64,000 nucleotides of DNA from Atopobiaceae bacterium (GTDB lineage Bacteria; Actinomycetota; Coriobacteriia; Coriobacteriales; Atopobiaceae): NCBI GenBank assembly GCA_017533825.1, contig JAFWIE010000022.1, forward strand, positions 1 through 64,000, written 5' to 3'. Under the pieces are notes generated by a model. It had not been told where the DNA came from and searched no databases. It saw only the letters and a program-made list of their open reading frames with translations. This document shows positions 15,644 through 22,747 of the stretch, piece by piece (position 1 is the stretch's first letter; each line of letters starts with the position of its first letter). Position numbers and translations under genes: made by a program.

Positions 15644-15679
15644 GATTCGTTTCGTTGACTACGATTGGAATGATGACAC

Positions 15680-15859
15680 ATGGGCGTAAGCGAAGCGCAG
15701 AAAAGAGCCGATGCGAAGTACAAGAGGGAAAAGACCCATCAACTCGCGATCAGGTTCTTCCCGAAGGACGAGCCGCTGTGGGAGCACTTGCAGCGGCAAC
15801 CTTGCAAGGCCGAGTACATCAAGCGGCTGATTGAAGAAGACATGGAGAGCGCTGGATAG
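15680..15859 (+). CDS. Small ribbon-helix-helix-like protein
   Basis: 59 residues. The pattern of a beta strand HQLAIRFFPKDEPLWEHL, then AEYIKRLIEEDME, is that of the short ribbon-helix-helix proteins common in gut mobile elements. Probably a DNA-binding regulator. The stop codon sits in the loop of a terminator hairpin. Confidence 0.65.
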   Translation: MGVSEAQKRADAKYKREKTHQLAIRFFPKDEPLWEHLQRQPCKAEYIKRLIEEDMESAG

Positions 15860-15871
15860 GGCGCTCTCTTT
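15845..15871 (+). terminator. Hairpin terminator
   Basis: Perfect 8-bp stem GAGAGCGC/GCGCTCTC (15845-15852 and 15861-15868), 8-nt loop and a short TTT tract. It overlaps the preceding stop codon. Confidence 0.65.
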
Positions 15872-15919
15872 CGTGATTGGATAGAAAATGCCGCAAAATC
15901 AAACGGATGGAAATGATTT

Positions 15920-16237
15920 ATGAGCGCCGCGACCGTGTTCGAGGACGCGCAATCAGGGGACGAACAGTCGCTCGATGCGGCGTTCGAAGCCGTGGACATA
16001 GCGTCGCGGTTCTACTCGACGAGCGTGGCGCGGGCAATCGCAGAACGATGGCTGTGGGGCGTTGGCTGGAAATGCGTGGCTCACATGCTTGGCTGCACGC
16101 GCCAGTCGGCGTTCGACCGCTGCATCGCCTGCTTCGAGTGGATGGATCGCAACATCGAGTTCGAAGATGGCGCAGCTCGGTACGTTGGCGTTGGGAAAAT
16201 AAGCGACGGCAAAATCGCCACGGGAAAATCATCCTGA
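15920..16237 (+). CDS. HTH-type phage regulator
   Basis: 105 residues. ARAIAERWLWGVGWKCVAHM, then LGCTRQSAFDRCIACF, fits a sigma-region-4-like or phage late-regulator helix-turn-helix. Its C-terminal tail (GKISDGKIATGKSS) is encoded by the beginning of the AAAATC repeat array, which this protein might bind. That link is inference. Confidence 0.6.
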   Translation: MSAATVFEDAQSGDEQSLDAAFEAVDIASRFYSTSVARAIAERWLWGVGWKCVAHMLGCTRQSAFDRCIACFEWMDRNIEFEDGAARYVGVGKISDGKIATGKSS

Positions 16238-16379
16238 GAAAATCAATTTGGGAAAATCAGTTTGCGGGAAAATCATTTCGAGAGATTTATCCTAGGATAA
16301 ATAAATCGCGCGGGGAATCGCGCATCGGAAAATCGCCCGCGCCGGCAAATCGCGCGGGAAAATCATCGCGACGAAAATC
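16195..16379. repeat. AAAATC repeat array around a 16-bp palindrome
   Basis: AAAATC or a near match recurs at 16196, 16211, 16225, 16239, 16253, 16269, 16303, 16315, 16329, 16347, 16359 and 16374, usually in a G-rich context and mostly 12-17 bp apart. In the middle lies the perfect palindrome TTTATCCTAGGATAAA (16286-16301). The array sits between converging genes, so it is unlikely to be a promoter; a binding site for a partition, replication or packaging protein is possible. Confidence 0.75.
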
Positions 16380-16407
16380 ATCCAGACTGTTTTACCTGGG
16401 AGCCATT

Positions 16408-16935
16408 TCAATAGCGGGCGGCAGAGCCGTTTCTCCTGTCATCAGCCCAATCGACCTCGATTTCGTAACCGAGCGCGGTCAACGCGATGCCGATTGCCCT
16501 TGACAGCGCATTAGAGCGTCCGACCGTCACGCCGTTGCGAGCCGGCGCAGCGCCGCGCCTGTAAGAGAGGTGGATTTTTTGCTGCGTGTCGAGCGTGTTC
16601 CGCTGCGCATTGGGAACATCGTTCGATCCATCGGTTTCGATGCCAGGGCAATCCATGTCCTCGGCATGCTGAATAGTCGCTTCAACGGCGTCGAGCAGCG
16701 TAAGGTACGCCGAATCGACGTACGCCCAAGCTCTCAAACTCGGTGGCATGCCCTTGTTCGGGTTCTCCCATCGCTTCACTGTGTCGAGCCTTACGCCGAG
16801 GTCTTCCGAGAGATCGGAGAGCTCGATGCCGCACGCTTCACGGCGATAGCGGAACTCGGCTGCGCTGCGGGACGCGCACCTGGCGCGGTACTCGTCGAAT
16901 TGCTCTTGATTCATGGCTTCGAGGTCAACTAACAT
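16408..16935 (-). CDS. XRE-type transcriptional regulator
   Basis: 175 residues. Helix-turn-helix within residues 26-62 (RYRREACGIELSDLSEDLGV, then DTVKRWENPNKG), followed by an unassigned C-terminal region. GGAAGG precedes the ATG. It has its own promoter at 16988-17015 and is separated from the rest of the minus-strand island by 570 bp, so it may be its regulator. Confidence 0.7.
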   Translation of the reverse strand: MLVDLEAMNQEQFDEYRARCASRSAAEFRYRREACGIELSDLSEDLGVRLDTVKRWENPNKGMPPSLRAWAYVDSAYLTLLDAVEATIQHAEDMDCPGIETDGSNDVPNAQRNTLDTQQKIHLSYRRGAAPARNGVTVGRSNALSRAIGIALTALGYEIEVDWADDRRNGSAARY

Positions 16936-16987
16936 GGTGGACTTCCTTCCATCGTCGCTGCGGCGCGCTCTCGCCGCTTCGCAAACG

Positions 16988-17015
16988 ATGATAGCACGCC
17001 GCCTGAAACTTTCAA
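16988..17015 (-). promoter_or_regulatory. Promoter of the XRE regulator
   Basis: On the minus strand TTGAAA (17010-17015), 16-bp spacer, TATCAT (16988-16993). Confidence 0.65.
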
Positions 17016-17024
17016 AGACGTGCG

Positions 17025-17128
17025 CGCGTGTTCATATCAGCTTTTCCCCGATGCTGAAATTTCGCTCCGCGCGCCCTGGGCTTCACGGGTTCCGTGTTCA
17101 TATCAACTTTTTTCATTCGCTGAAAAAA
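17025..17128. repeat. Pair of imperfect direct repeats upstream of the XRE promoter
   Basis: Two related stretches of about 33 bp (17025-17059 and 17094-17128), 69 bp apart. Both begin CGTGTTCATATCA and end GCTGAAA. Likely protein-binding sites for control of the adjacent promoter. Confidence 0.55.
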
Positions 17129-17453
17129 CGCTATTGACCTGCGGTGACGCCAAAAGTTAACCGTGGTATACGCTTTTTGGCTTCACAAAATCTACACAAT
17201 TGATAAAATACGCCTTTGACCTGCGAAAACAGTAAAACGAGCCATTCTAAGGCGTTTTAAGGCTTTATTATCGGCGTGCATGAGTGTTTACACCATTTGA
17301 CACAAAATAGGGCTTAATACGCGATTCTATGGGCTCTAATGGCGTTTTGCATGTTTACCGGTATTCTCGCGTGTGGTTTCACGGTTTCGGCGTCAAATAT
17401 GCGAAAATTTGCGCGATTGTTGGAAAATAAAAAGGATCGACACCAAACGCGCG

Positions 17454-17488
17454 AAAAAAAACGAGCCCGCATATATAACGAGCTCGTT
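17454..17488 (-). terminator. Rho-independent terminator of the minus-strand operon
   Basis: On the minus strand ACGAGC (17482-17487) pairs with GCTCGT (17461-17466), followed by a run of T residues (17454-17461). It lies just beyond the gene ending at 17510. Confidence 0.7.
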
Positions 17489-17509
17489 CCGTTCGCTATG
17501 TTTCGCCGT

Positions 17510-17713
17510 TTATCTGTCTTGTTTAAATCCCCAATAATCAAAAACGTTTTGCTGTCTTTCGTCTATTCTTTTAAGTGCTTCAATGTGGTTTCGTTTGCGT
17601 GTGGTTTCGGCGTGTCTAGCGTATGCAGCTTTAACAATGAATAGCAGAATAACGAGAATCAGCGGATAAACGATGAACCATAAAACGAGGTATGTAATAA
17701 CTAAGTCATTCAT
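17510..17713 (-). CDS. Small membrane protein
   Basis: 67 residues: one long hydrophobic segment (LVLWFIVYPLILVILLFIV) then a basic cytoplasmic tail. Last gene of the minus-strand operon, overlapping the stop of the one before. No family recognised. Confidence 0.65.
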   Translation of the reverse strand: MNDLVITYLVLWFIVYPLILVILLFIVKAAYARHAETTRKRNHIEALKRIDERQQNVFDYWGFKQDR

Positions 17714-17865
17714 TTAAACCACGTTCCAATTAGGTGAGCTCGTTTATATGCATCAAGTTCAGAATATCCGCACTCAGCCATCAAATAACTCGCATGAATC
17801 AATCGCGCGGTATGAATGGCGTTGTTTTTTATGGCGCGGATCGCGCGTGTAATGGCGTCTTTCAT
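17710..17865 (-). CDS. Hypothetical 51-residue protein
   Basis: ATG 17865 overlaps the stop of the large acidic gene (TAATG) and has GAGGTGG upstream. Basic, helical N-terminus and a C-terminal ECGYSELDAYKRAHLIG. No family recognised. Confidence 0.55.
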   Translation of the reverse strand: MKDAITRAIRAIKNNAIHTARLIHASYLMAECGYSELDAYKRAHLIGTWFK

Positions 17866-18689
17866 TATCGCGCCACCTCGCATTTGACGATGGAAACGCA
17901 TTCGTGACTAATGTTAGATTGTTCGTAAAACTCGCCATTCGCCGTGTACCATCTGCGAGAATCCGAGTAATAAACGCGCCCGTTGTTGTCAATTTGTCGG
18001 TATTCGCTACCTTGAGCAAATTCATCCTCGCATTCTAAACGCGTATATTCTTCTGAGGTGTAATATTCCCATTCGCCGCGCAAAAGCGTTTCGATGGCGT
18101 TTCTCACGTCGTCGCATGCTTTTTCGAGCTCGCATAACCATTTGTCGGTTATTTCGCCGCTCATGTATTCGAGTTTTTCGCAGAATGCCATGTTTTCGGG
18201 TTTCGAGTTGAATACCCACGGTTCATAAGGTAGCGCCTGAATCTGCTCGCATATGTATTCATACATGAGCGCAAGCGCGTTCATTTTGCGGGCGTGCGCG
18301 TTCCATGCGTTGCAAATGTCAAATGATGCATAATAGCCGTTATTTTGTATTTCCTCGTTTGTATCGGGTTCTAGCCAATCGAAGTTTTTAATTTTATACT
18401 CGCAATCGAAGTCACACGAATAAAAACGGTTATATTCCCATTCAACGCGCGCGCAGTTGATGGAGTCTTCAAGATGCTTAACGCATTCCCATATGTCGCG
18501 CTCGTAGTTTTCCGCGAACACTTGCCACAAAAAAGGATCGTTCGCGCGTTCCTCGGCGTATTCTTCAATGGCTTTTTCTTGGGCGTCGTCGCTGAGCTCG
18601 TAAAACTCAAACAACGGAAGAATGCGCGTTTGCGTCGTCGTGCCCGTTTCGGTGTTGTAATTCGAGGTTATTTCGATGATAGTCTTCAT
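17865..18689 (-). CDS. Acidic ELSDEAKEKA-type phage/plasmid protein
   Basis: 274 residues from ATG 18689 behind GGAGGG. Near residue 27 it has FEFYELSDDAQEKAIEEYAE, the opening motif of a family scattered through phages and plasmids with no fixed function. The whole chain is strongly acidic and rich in Tyr and Trp. Acidic accessory proteins can mimic DNA and block restriction enzymes; that is speculation here. A hairpin of the leader family precedes its ribosome site. Confidence 0.65.
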   Translation of the reverse strand: MKTIIEITSNYNTETGTTTQTRILPLFEFYELSDDAQEKAIEEYAEERANDPFLWQVFAENYERDIWECVKHLEDSINCARVEWEYNRFYSCDFDCEYKIKNFDWLEPDTNEEIQNNGYYASFDICNAWNAHARKMNALALMYEYICEQIQALPYEPWVFNSKPENMAFCEKLEYMSGEITDKWLCELEKACDDVRNAIETLLRGEWEYYTSEEYTRLECEDEFAQGSEYRQIDNNGRVYYSDSRRWYTANGEFYEQSNISHECVSIVKCEVAR

Positions 18690-18705
18690 TGTTTCCCTCC
18701 ATTCG

Positions 18706-18721
18706 GCGGGCTTGTGCCCGC
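18706..18721 (-). promoter_or_regulatory. Leader hairpin A
   Basis: 6-bp stem GCGGGC/GCCCGC with a 4-nt loop, ending a few bases before a GAATGGAGGGAAACA ribosome site. One of three related leader elements. Confidence 0.6.
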
Positions 18722-18732
18722 GTTCGTTGTCT

Positions 18733-19017
18733 TTAGTAATAACCATTCGTGCGCATTACCTCATTGAGATACACGCGCCAATGGCGGATATTCACGTATG
18801 CGCGCCCGCTTGTGGTGTAATAGACGTTATGTCGGCGGTAGTTTTCGCGCGTGTAGCCGCGCGGATCGCTCAAACTCGGGCGTTCGTAGCAAATAACAAA
18901 GTCGCATTCAAACTTATCATCATCTATGGGCTCAAAAAACAGATAGCCAACGCCGAAATAAGTCCCATATATGCCAACGGGTTTTTGCTCGTTATATCGC
19001 TTGTATAATGGTTTCAT
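18733..19017 (-). CDS. Internal in-frame product of the accessory gene
   Basis: 94 residues from ATG 19017. The start has the same leader hairpin plus GAATGGAG ribosome site as the two neighbouring genes, which argues for independent translation. Contains RGYTRENYRRHNVYY and other Tyr/Arg-rich segments; no family recognised. Confidence 0.45.
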   Translation of the reverse strand: MKPLYKRYNEQKPVGIYGTYFGVGYLFFEPIDDDKFECDFVICYERPSLSDPRGYTRENYRRHNVYYTTSGRAYVNIRHWRVYLNEVMRTNGYY

Positions 19018-19581
19018 TGTTTTTCTCCATTCGGCGGGCTTGTGCCCGCGTCTCGGTTGCTTTTTAGCAGTTGTACAGTTCTGCATGTATTCGTTGATGG
19101 CGTTCACCACGTCGCCGCTCATGGGGTAGCGCCCGTTTTCGTTCCACCAGTAGAGTTCTACGTCGCCGCTTGCCGTGTCTAGGTAGATATTCGGTCCACC
19201 GCATGCAACCATAACGCAAACGCTCGTAGGGTCGTCGTAGCGATTAGGCACGCGGTATTCTATGTTATAGATACCGTCCTCGAAATATTCCCATAGACTA
19301 ATAGGTGTTAGGTACTCTTCAATGTCGTCAACCGTCTCGCCGTTATCGCCGCGCGTGTAGGTTTCGCCGTCTTTCGTCGTGAGCGTTACGCGCGTTTTTT
19401 TGAGCTCGCCCGCGTCGTCGATGGCGTAAACGTAGGTAACGAACATTTCGAAACCATATGCGGGCTCGTATTCGGTGAACCATTCGTTACCCTCGGGATC
19501 GGTATAAAGCTCGCCATTGACAATTTGTTCTAACCTGCTTGCAATGCTCTTGCAGTGTTCGTCGTGTTTTTCGAGTCTCAT
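18733..19581 (-). CDS. Accessory protein, possibly two in-frame products
   Basis: 282 residues from ATG 19581. Residues 1-180 contain a VACGGPNIYLDTASGDVELY segment typical of small proteins found beside anti-restriction genes on Firmicutes plasmids. The chain then crosses leader hairpin B and continues as a 94-residue module (from MKPLYKRYNEQ) with its own start at 19017 and GGAG site. Either a fusion, or a gene that lost its stop and is re-initiated at 19017. Function not known. Confidence 0.6.
   Translation of the reverse strand: MRLEKHDEHCKSIASRLEQIVNGELYTDPEGNEWFTEYEPAYGFEMFVTYVYAIDDAGELKKTRVTLTTKDGETYTRGDNGETVDDIEEYLTPISLWEYFEDGIYNIEYRVPNRYDDPTSVCVMVACGGPNIYLDTASGDVELYWWNENGRYPMSGDVVNAINEYMQNCTTAKKQPRRGHKPAEWRKTMKPLYKRYNEQKPVGIYGTYFGVGYLFFEPIDDDKFECDFVICYERPSLSDPRGYTRENYRRHNVYYTTSGRAYVNIRHWRVYLNEVMRTNGYY
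19034..19049 (-). promoter_or_regulatory. Leader hairpin B
   Basis: GCGGGC/GCCCGC stem with the same 4-nt loop as hairpin A, immediately before GAATGGAGAAAAACA and the ATG at 19017. Here the hairpin is also inside the longer reading frame. Confidence 0.6.
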
Positions 19582-19597
19582 TTTTTCACTCCATTCT

Positions 19598-19613
19598 GTG
19601 GGCTATTGCCCAC
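19598..19613 (-). promoter_or_regulatory. Leader hairpin C (covarying)
   Basis: GTGGGC/GCCCAC stem: the second base pair is changed on both sides relative to hairpins A and B (C-G to T-A), keeping the structure. It precedes the start at 19581 in the same position. A stop codon in the corresponding frame shows it is not a conserved peptide. Confidence 0.6.
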
Positions 19614-19706
19614 GGTTAGGCGGGATCGTCTTTTGCCCGCGTACGCATGCGAGGTTATCACGTTGGTTTTATGGTTGCAAGCAACGTCGCCCGCGTTCGC
19701 TGAGCT

Positions 19707-19732
19707 CGCCGAAATATTGCGAACTTTCGGCG
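19707..19732. repeat. Perfect 8-bp inverted repeat
   Basis: CGCCGAAA (19707-19714) and TTTCGGCG (19725-19732) with a 10-nt loop, between the divergent minus-strand operon and late genes. Could be an operator or a terminator stem. Beyond it, 19582-19930 holds no gene: a C5-GAT-G5 hairpin (19807-19821), a G8 run (19827-19834) and the element at 19879. Confidence 0.5.
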
Positions 19733-19878
19733 TTTGCGCAGTTCAGACGCTTGTAGGCGTACAATCGTTCGATAAATTTACCATGCCCCACCCGGCAGAT
19801 CGCGAATCCCCCGATGGGGGAACGGCGGGGGGGGAGGCTTCTTTTTGTGCGGAGGAAAAGCGAAAAAGTGGTTTTTCT

Positions 19879-19897
19879 GTACCAGAAGTGGTACAAT
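19879..19897 (+). promoter_or_regulatory. Putative late promoter with overlapping operator
   Basis: GTACCA-GAAG-TGGTAC inverted repeat (19879-19894) overlapping a TGG-TACAAT extended -10 (-10 at 19892-19897). The -35 is poor, so an activator or the extended -10 would be needed. It lies just before the HNH gene that opens the late operon. Confidence 0.45.
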
Positions 19898-19930
19898 AAA
19901 AGGAGAAACCCAAGGTGGAACGGGAGTTGC

Positions 19931-20296
19931 GTGAGTTACCACAACCTCGAACCGTGGCAGCGCGCCGTTTACGGGCACGACGGCTGGGAGCCGATTCGGA
20001 AGCTCGTCTACGAGCGGCAGAACGGCATGTGCGCTGACTGTGGCAAGCCGCTGCTGCTCCACGGGGCGAAATCCGAGCGCAAGAGCATCATGGAAGTCCA
20101 CCACACCGAGCCGCTGACCCCAGAGAACCACGATGATCCGAAAGTCGCGTTCGACGTGGACGGGCTCGCTGGATTGTGCCACGAGTGCCACGAGGCCAGG
20201 CACGGCAGGCTCGGGACTTACAGGAAGCATACGCCGGCGAGCAGGCGAGGGGTGTGGTTCGACGCTGACGGCATGCCGCATGGAGAGGATGATTGA
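19931..20296 (+). CDS. HNH endonuclease
   Basis: 121 residues from GTG 19931 (GGGAG upstream). CADCGKPL, EVHHTEPLTPEN and LCHECHEARHG form the zinc-bound beta-beta-alpha metal HNH site. In HK97-like phages with P27-type terminases such an HNH protein helps the terminase make the specific cos cut. It is directly upstream of and overlapping the small terminase gene. Confidence 0.85.
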   Translation: MSYHNLEPWQRAVYGHDGWEPIRKLVYERQNGMCADCGKPLLLHGAKSERKSIMEVHHTEPLTPENHDDPKVAFDVDGLAGLCHECHEARHGRLGTYRKHTPASRRGVWFDADGMPHGEDD

Positions 20297-20628
20297 TGGG
20301 CAAGGACACTTACAGCATCAAGGCTATCAAGGCGACCGACCGCTACCAGGCGGTGGTGGACAGCGGGAAGTACGATTGCGATGACCCGTTGATAGCGGAA
20401 CTCGTCTGCAACATGTGCTGGTCGTATGACCGCGCCGAAGAATGCAGGCGCATACTCGACGAGCAGGGAATCATGGTCGATGGCCTGCACGGGAAGAAGC
20501 AGAACCCGATGCAGGGCAGCTACAAGGCGTACCTCCAAACGGCGGGAATCACCTTACAGCAGTTGAAGACCCTCGGCGCTGAGAAGAAAGCCGAGGAAGC
20601 CGACGCGCTCGCGATGTTCAACGCGTAG
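20296..20628 (+). CDS. terS: Small terminase subunit (P27 family)
   Basis: 110 residues; ATG 20296 overlaps the HNH stop. A central DEQGIMVDGLHGKKQNPMQG followed by YKAYLQTAGITLQQLK matches the P27 family. It recognises packaging-site DNA for the large subunit. Confidence 0.8.
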   Translation: MGKDTYSIKAIKATDRYQAVVDSGKYDCDDPLIAELVCNMCWSYDRAEECRRILDEQGIMVDGLHGKKQNPMQGSYKAYLQTAGITLQQLKTLGAEKKAEEADALAMFNA

Positions 20629-20637
20629 GAGCGGGAA

Positions 20638-20901
20638 ATGTCCATCAACATATCGCAGTCCGATGCTGCGAAGCTGTTCGACGTTCCAACTGTCGTCTTG
20701 TACGTCTGCGACGGCAAGAAGGAATGCGGCAAGCCAAGTTGCTCCGATCTCGCGAACGTCCATGCATGCCATCACACGGCAGACGTTGGGCACGCGCTGT
20801 ACGACAAGCATTTCGAGGACGGTTTCGATTCATACCCGACAATCAGGGGTGAAGATGACCGCACAGCCGTAATAATACGCGTGGAGCAGATTCGTGGATG
20901 A
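20638..20901 (+). CDS. Hypothetical protein between terminase subunits
   Basis: 87 residues. Several cysteines and histidines (ECGKPSCSD, HACHHTADVGHA) suggest a metal site. Position between terS and terL in the late operon suggests a packaging-associated role, but no family is recognised. Confidence 0.6.
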   Translation: MSINISQSDAAKLFDVPTVVLYVCDGKKECGKPSCSDLANVHACHHTADVGHALYDKHFEDGFDSYPTIRGEDDRTAVIIRVEQIRG

Positions 20902-22633
20902 CCGCACGACAGCCGAGAAGTACGTCGATGACGTGTTGGACGGCAAGGTAGTCGCGTGCCGCAAGCTAACCGCGCTGTGCAAGATGCTGCAACCGAGGTT
21001 CACAGGTAGTTACAAGCAATGGCATTACGACCGCGACAAGGCGCGTCGTCCCGTGCAGTTCATCGAGCGATTCTGCTGCGTCCCGTCCGGCAGGAAGTAC
21101 GGCAAGCCGATGGCGTTGGAGCCATACGAGAAGTTCGTGCTTGAAGTGGCGTACGGTTTCGTGGACGGAAACGGGGCGCGGCAGTACAACGAGATTCTTT
21201 GGTGGGTCGCGAAGAAGTGCGGCAAGACCGCGCTTGCGGCCGCTATCACGCACTACATGATGACCTCGGACGGCGAGGGCAAGCCGGAGTGCTACGTCAT
21301 CGCGTCAGCTGAATCGCAAGCGGGATTGTGCTACGGCGGCGTGGACACCATGCGCAGGCAATCGCCAGAGCTCGCGAAGTGGGAGCGCACAGGCGAGGTC
21401 AAGGACCGCAAGAAGCAGGGCATCGTATGCGACCGCACGAACGGCTACGTCGTCACGCTTTCGGGGAGCCCAAAGTCGCTCGACGGTCCGAACCCGCATC
21501 TGGTAATCGCCGACGAGATAGCAGCATGGGACGACCGTGGACCGTACGACCAGATGCGTTTGGCGCTCACACGCTCGCAGCCGATGATTTGGGAGCTCAC
21601 AACGTCCAACTTCGTGCGCAACTCAATCGGCGACGCGCAATACGACTACGCGAAGCGCATATTGGACGGCGAGGTGGAAGACGACCGTTTCCTTCCAGTC
21701 ATCTACGAGCAAGATGAGTTCGAGGAATGGCTGCAACCCGAGACGTGGTTGAAGTCTAACCCTGGGCTCGGCACGGTGAAACCGCTTGACAAGCTCGAAT
21801 CGCTCGTGGAGAAGGCGAAGAACGACCCAGAGCAGCGTCCATCAGTCCTCGTCAAGCACTTCAACATTCCGCAGAACCAGGCTACCTCGTGGCTCACCAT
21901 CGGCGAGTGCGGCAATGACGAGAAGGTGGACTTCAACGAGCTCGGCGTGAAGTACGGCGTCGTCGGGTTCGACGCGTCAGACTCAATCGACCTCACCTGC
22001 GCGCAGATGCTATTCATGCGCGGGGAGCGCGACAAGGACGGCAACCTCGTTGACCAGAGGATGTACGAGCGCAGCATGTACTGGATCGCGGAAGACCAAT
22101 TGCTCGCACGCGAGGAAGCTGGTTTCACCAACGAGCGCGACAAGGTGCCGTACCGCCTGTGGGAGTCAAAGGGTTTGATTCGCGTCGTCCCAGGCAATTA
22201 TATACCGAAGGACGTGCTGCTCGAATGGCTCATAGAGTTACGCGACACGGAGAAGCTGTACGCGTTCGCAATCGGCTACGACCCGTGGCACGTGACGGAA
22301 GACAACGTTGTGCGCCAGTTGAAGCAGTTTGCGGGCGAGAAGCGCGTAATCGTGGTCAAGCAGGACAGCCCCGTTATCAGCGACCCGATGAAGCGTCTGC
22401 GAGCCGAGTACCAGGCGGGGCATTTGATCGACAACGCGCACCCCATCAACAGGTGGTGCCGCATGAACGTGCAAGTCAAGAAGAACGCCGCTGGCCTGAT
22501 ACGCCCGTACAAGCGCGACTTGAACGCGTCGAACAGGATCGACGGCTTCATGGCAGAGCTGGACGCTTGGGTGGCGCTCGACAAGCTGCGCGATGACTAC
22601 ATGCAGATGGTCACGAGCACGTGGAAGGGATAA
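20894..22633 (+). CDS. terL: Large terminase subunit
   Basis: 579 residues from GTG 20894, with GGAG 8 nt upstream, overlapping the previous gene. ATPase motor: Walker A VAKKCGKTALAA near 106, Walker B HLVIADEIAAW near 203. Nuclease: GFDASDSIDLT near 358 and AIGYDPWHV near 458 supply the acidic residues. HK97/YmfN-type enzyme that cuts and pumps DNA into proheads. The 114 bp after it carry no signal I can identify. Confidence 0.93.
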   Translation: MDDRTTAEKYVDDVLDGKVVACRKLTALCKMLQPRFTGSYKQWHYDRDKARRPVQFIERFCCVPSGRKYGKPMALEPYEKFVLEVAYGFVDGNGARQYNEILWWVAKKCGKTALAAAITHYMMTSDGEGKPECYVIASAESQAGLCYGGVDTMRRQSPELAKWERTGEVKDRKKQGIVCDRTNGYVVTLSGSPKSLDGPNPHLVIADEIAAWDDRGPYDQMRLALTRSQPMIWELTTSNFVRNSIGDAQYDYAKRILDGEVEDDRFLPVIYEQDEFEEWLQPETWLKSNPGLGTVKPLDKLESLVEKAKNDPEQRPSVLVKHFNIPQNQATSWLTIGECGNDEKVDFNELGVKYGVVGFDASDSIDLTCAQMLFMRGERDKDGNLVDQRMYERSMYWIAEDQLLAREEAGFTNERDKVPYRLWESKGLIRVVPGNYIPKDVLLEWLIELRDTEKLYAFAIGYDPWHVTEDNVVRQLKQFAGEKRVIVVKQDSPVISDPMKRLRAEYQAGHLIDNAHPINRWCRMNVQVKKNAAGLIRPYKRDLNASNRIDGFMAELDAWVALDKLRDDYMQMVTSTWKG

Positions 22634-22747
22634 ATTCCCGCTCCGCGTCGCGAAAAACCACTTTCCCTTTACACTCACGCCCACGTCAACAGGCGATTCG
22701 ATGTATGAATACGCTGAAAGACCATGCAAACCGTCAGACGGGGGCAT

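Larger units (their letters stand above)
16936..17509. other. 574-bp intergenic region with regulatory repeats
   Basis: No credible gene. It contains the promoter of the XRE gene, two upstream direct repeats, an inverted repeat CCAAAA/TTTTGG around 17150-17181, two TTGACCTGCG repeats (17134 and about 17216) and, at its right end, the terminator of the minus-strand operon. AT-richer than its surroundings. Confidence 0.6.

Noticed and set aside
16195..16379. CRISPR array
   Set aside because: Repeat units are only about 6-10 bp, with 6-9 bp gaps and no cas genes.
15877..16503. Long plus-strand frame through the AAAATC array
   Set aside because: It crosses the repeat array out of phase with the HTH gene and runs antisense into the XRE gene; repetitive basic translation only.
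17314..17541. 75-residue minus-strand reading frame
   Set aside because: It contains the operon terminator at 17454-17488, lacks a ribosome site and has no protein-like pattern.
18701..19050. Conserved peptide GHKPAEWR upstream of two accessory starts
   Set aside because: The third related site carries a stop codon in that frame while keeping the hairpin, so the RNA or DNA structure explains the similarity.
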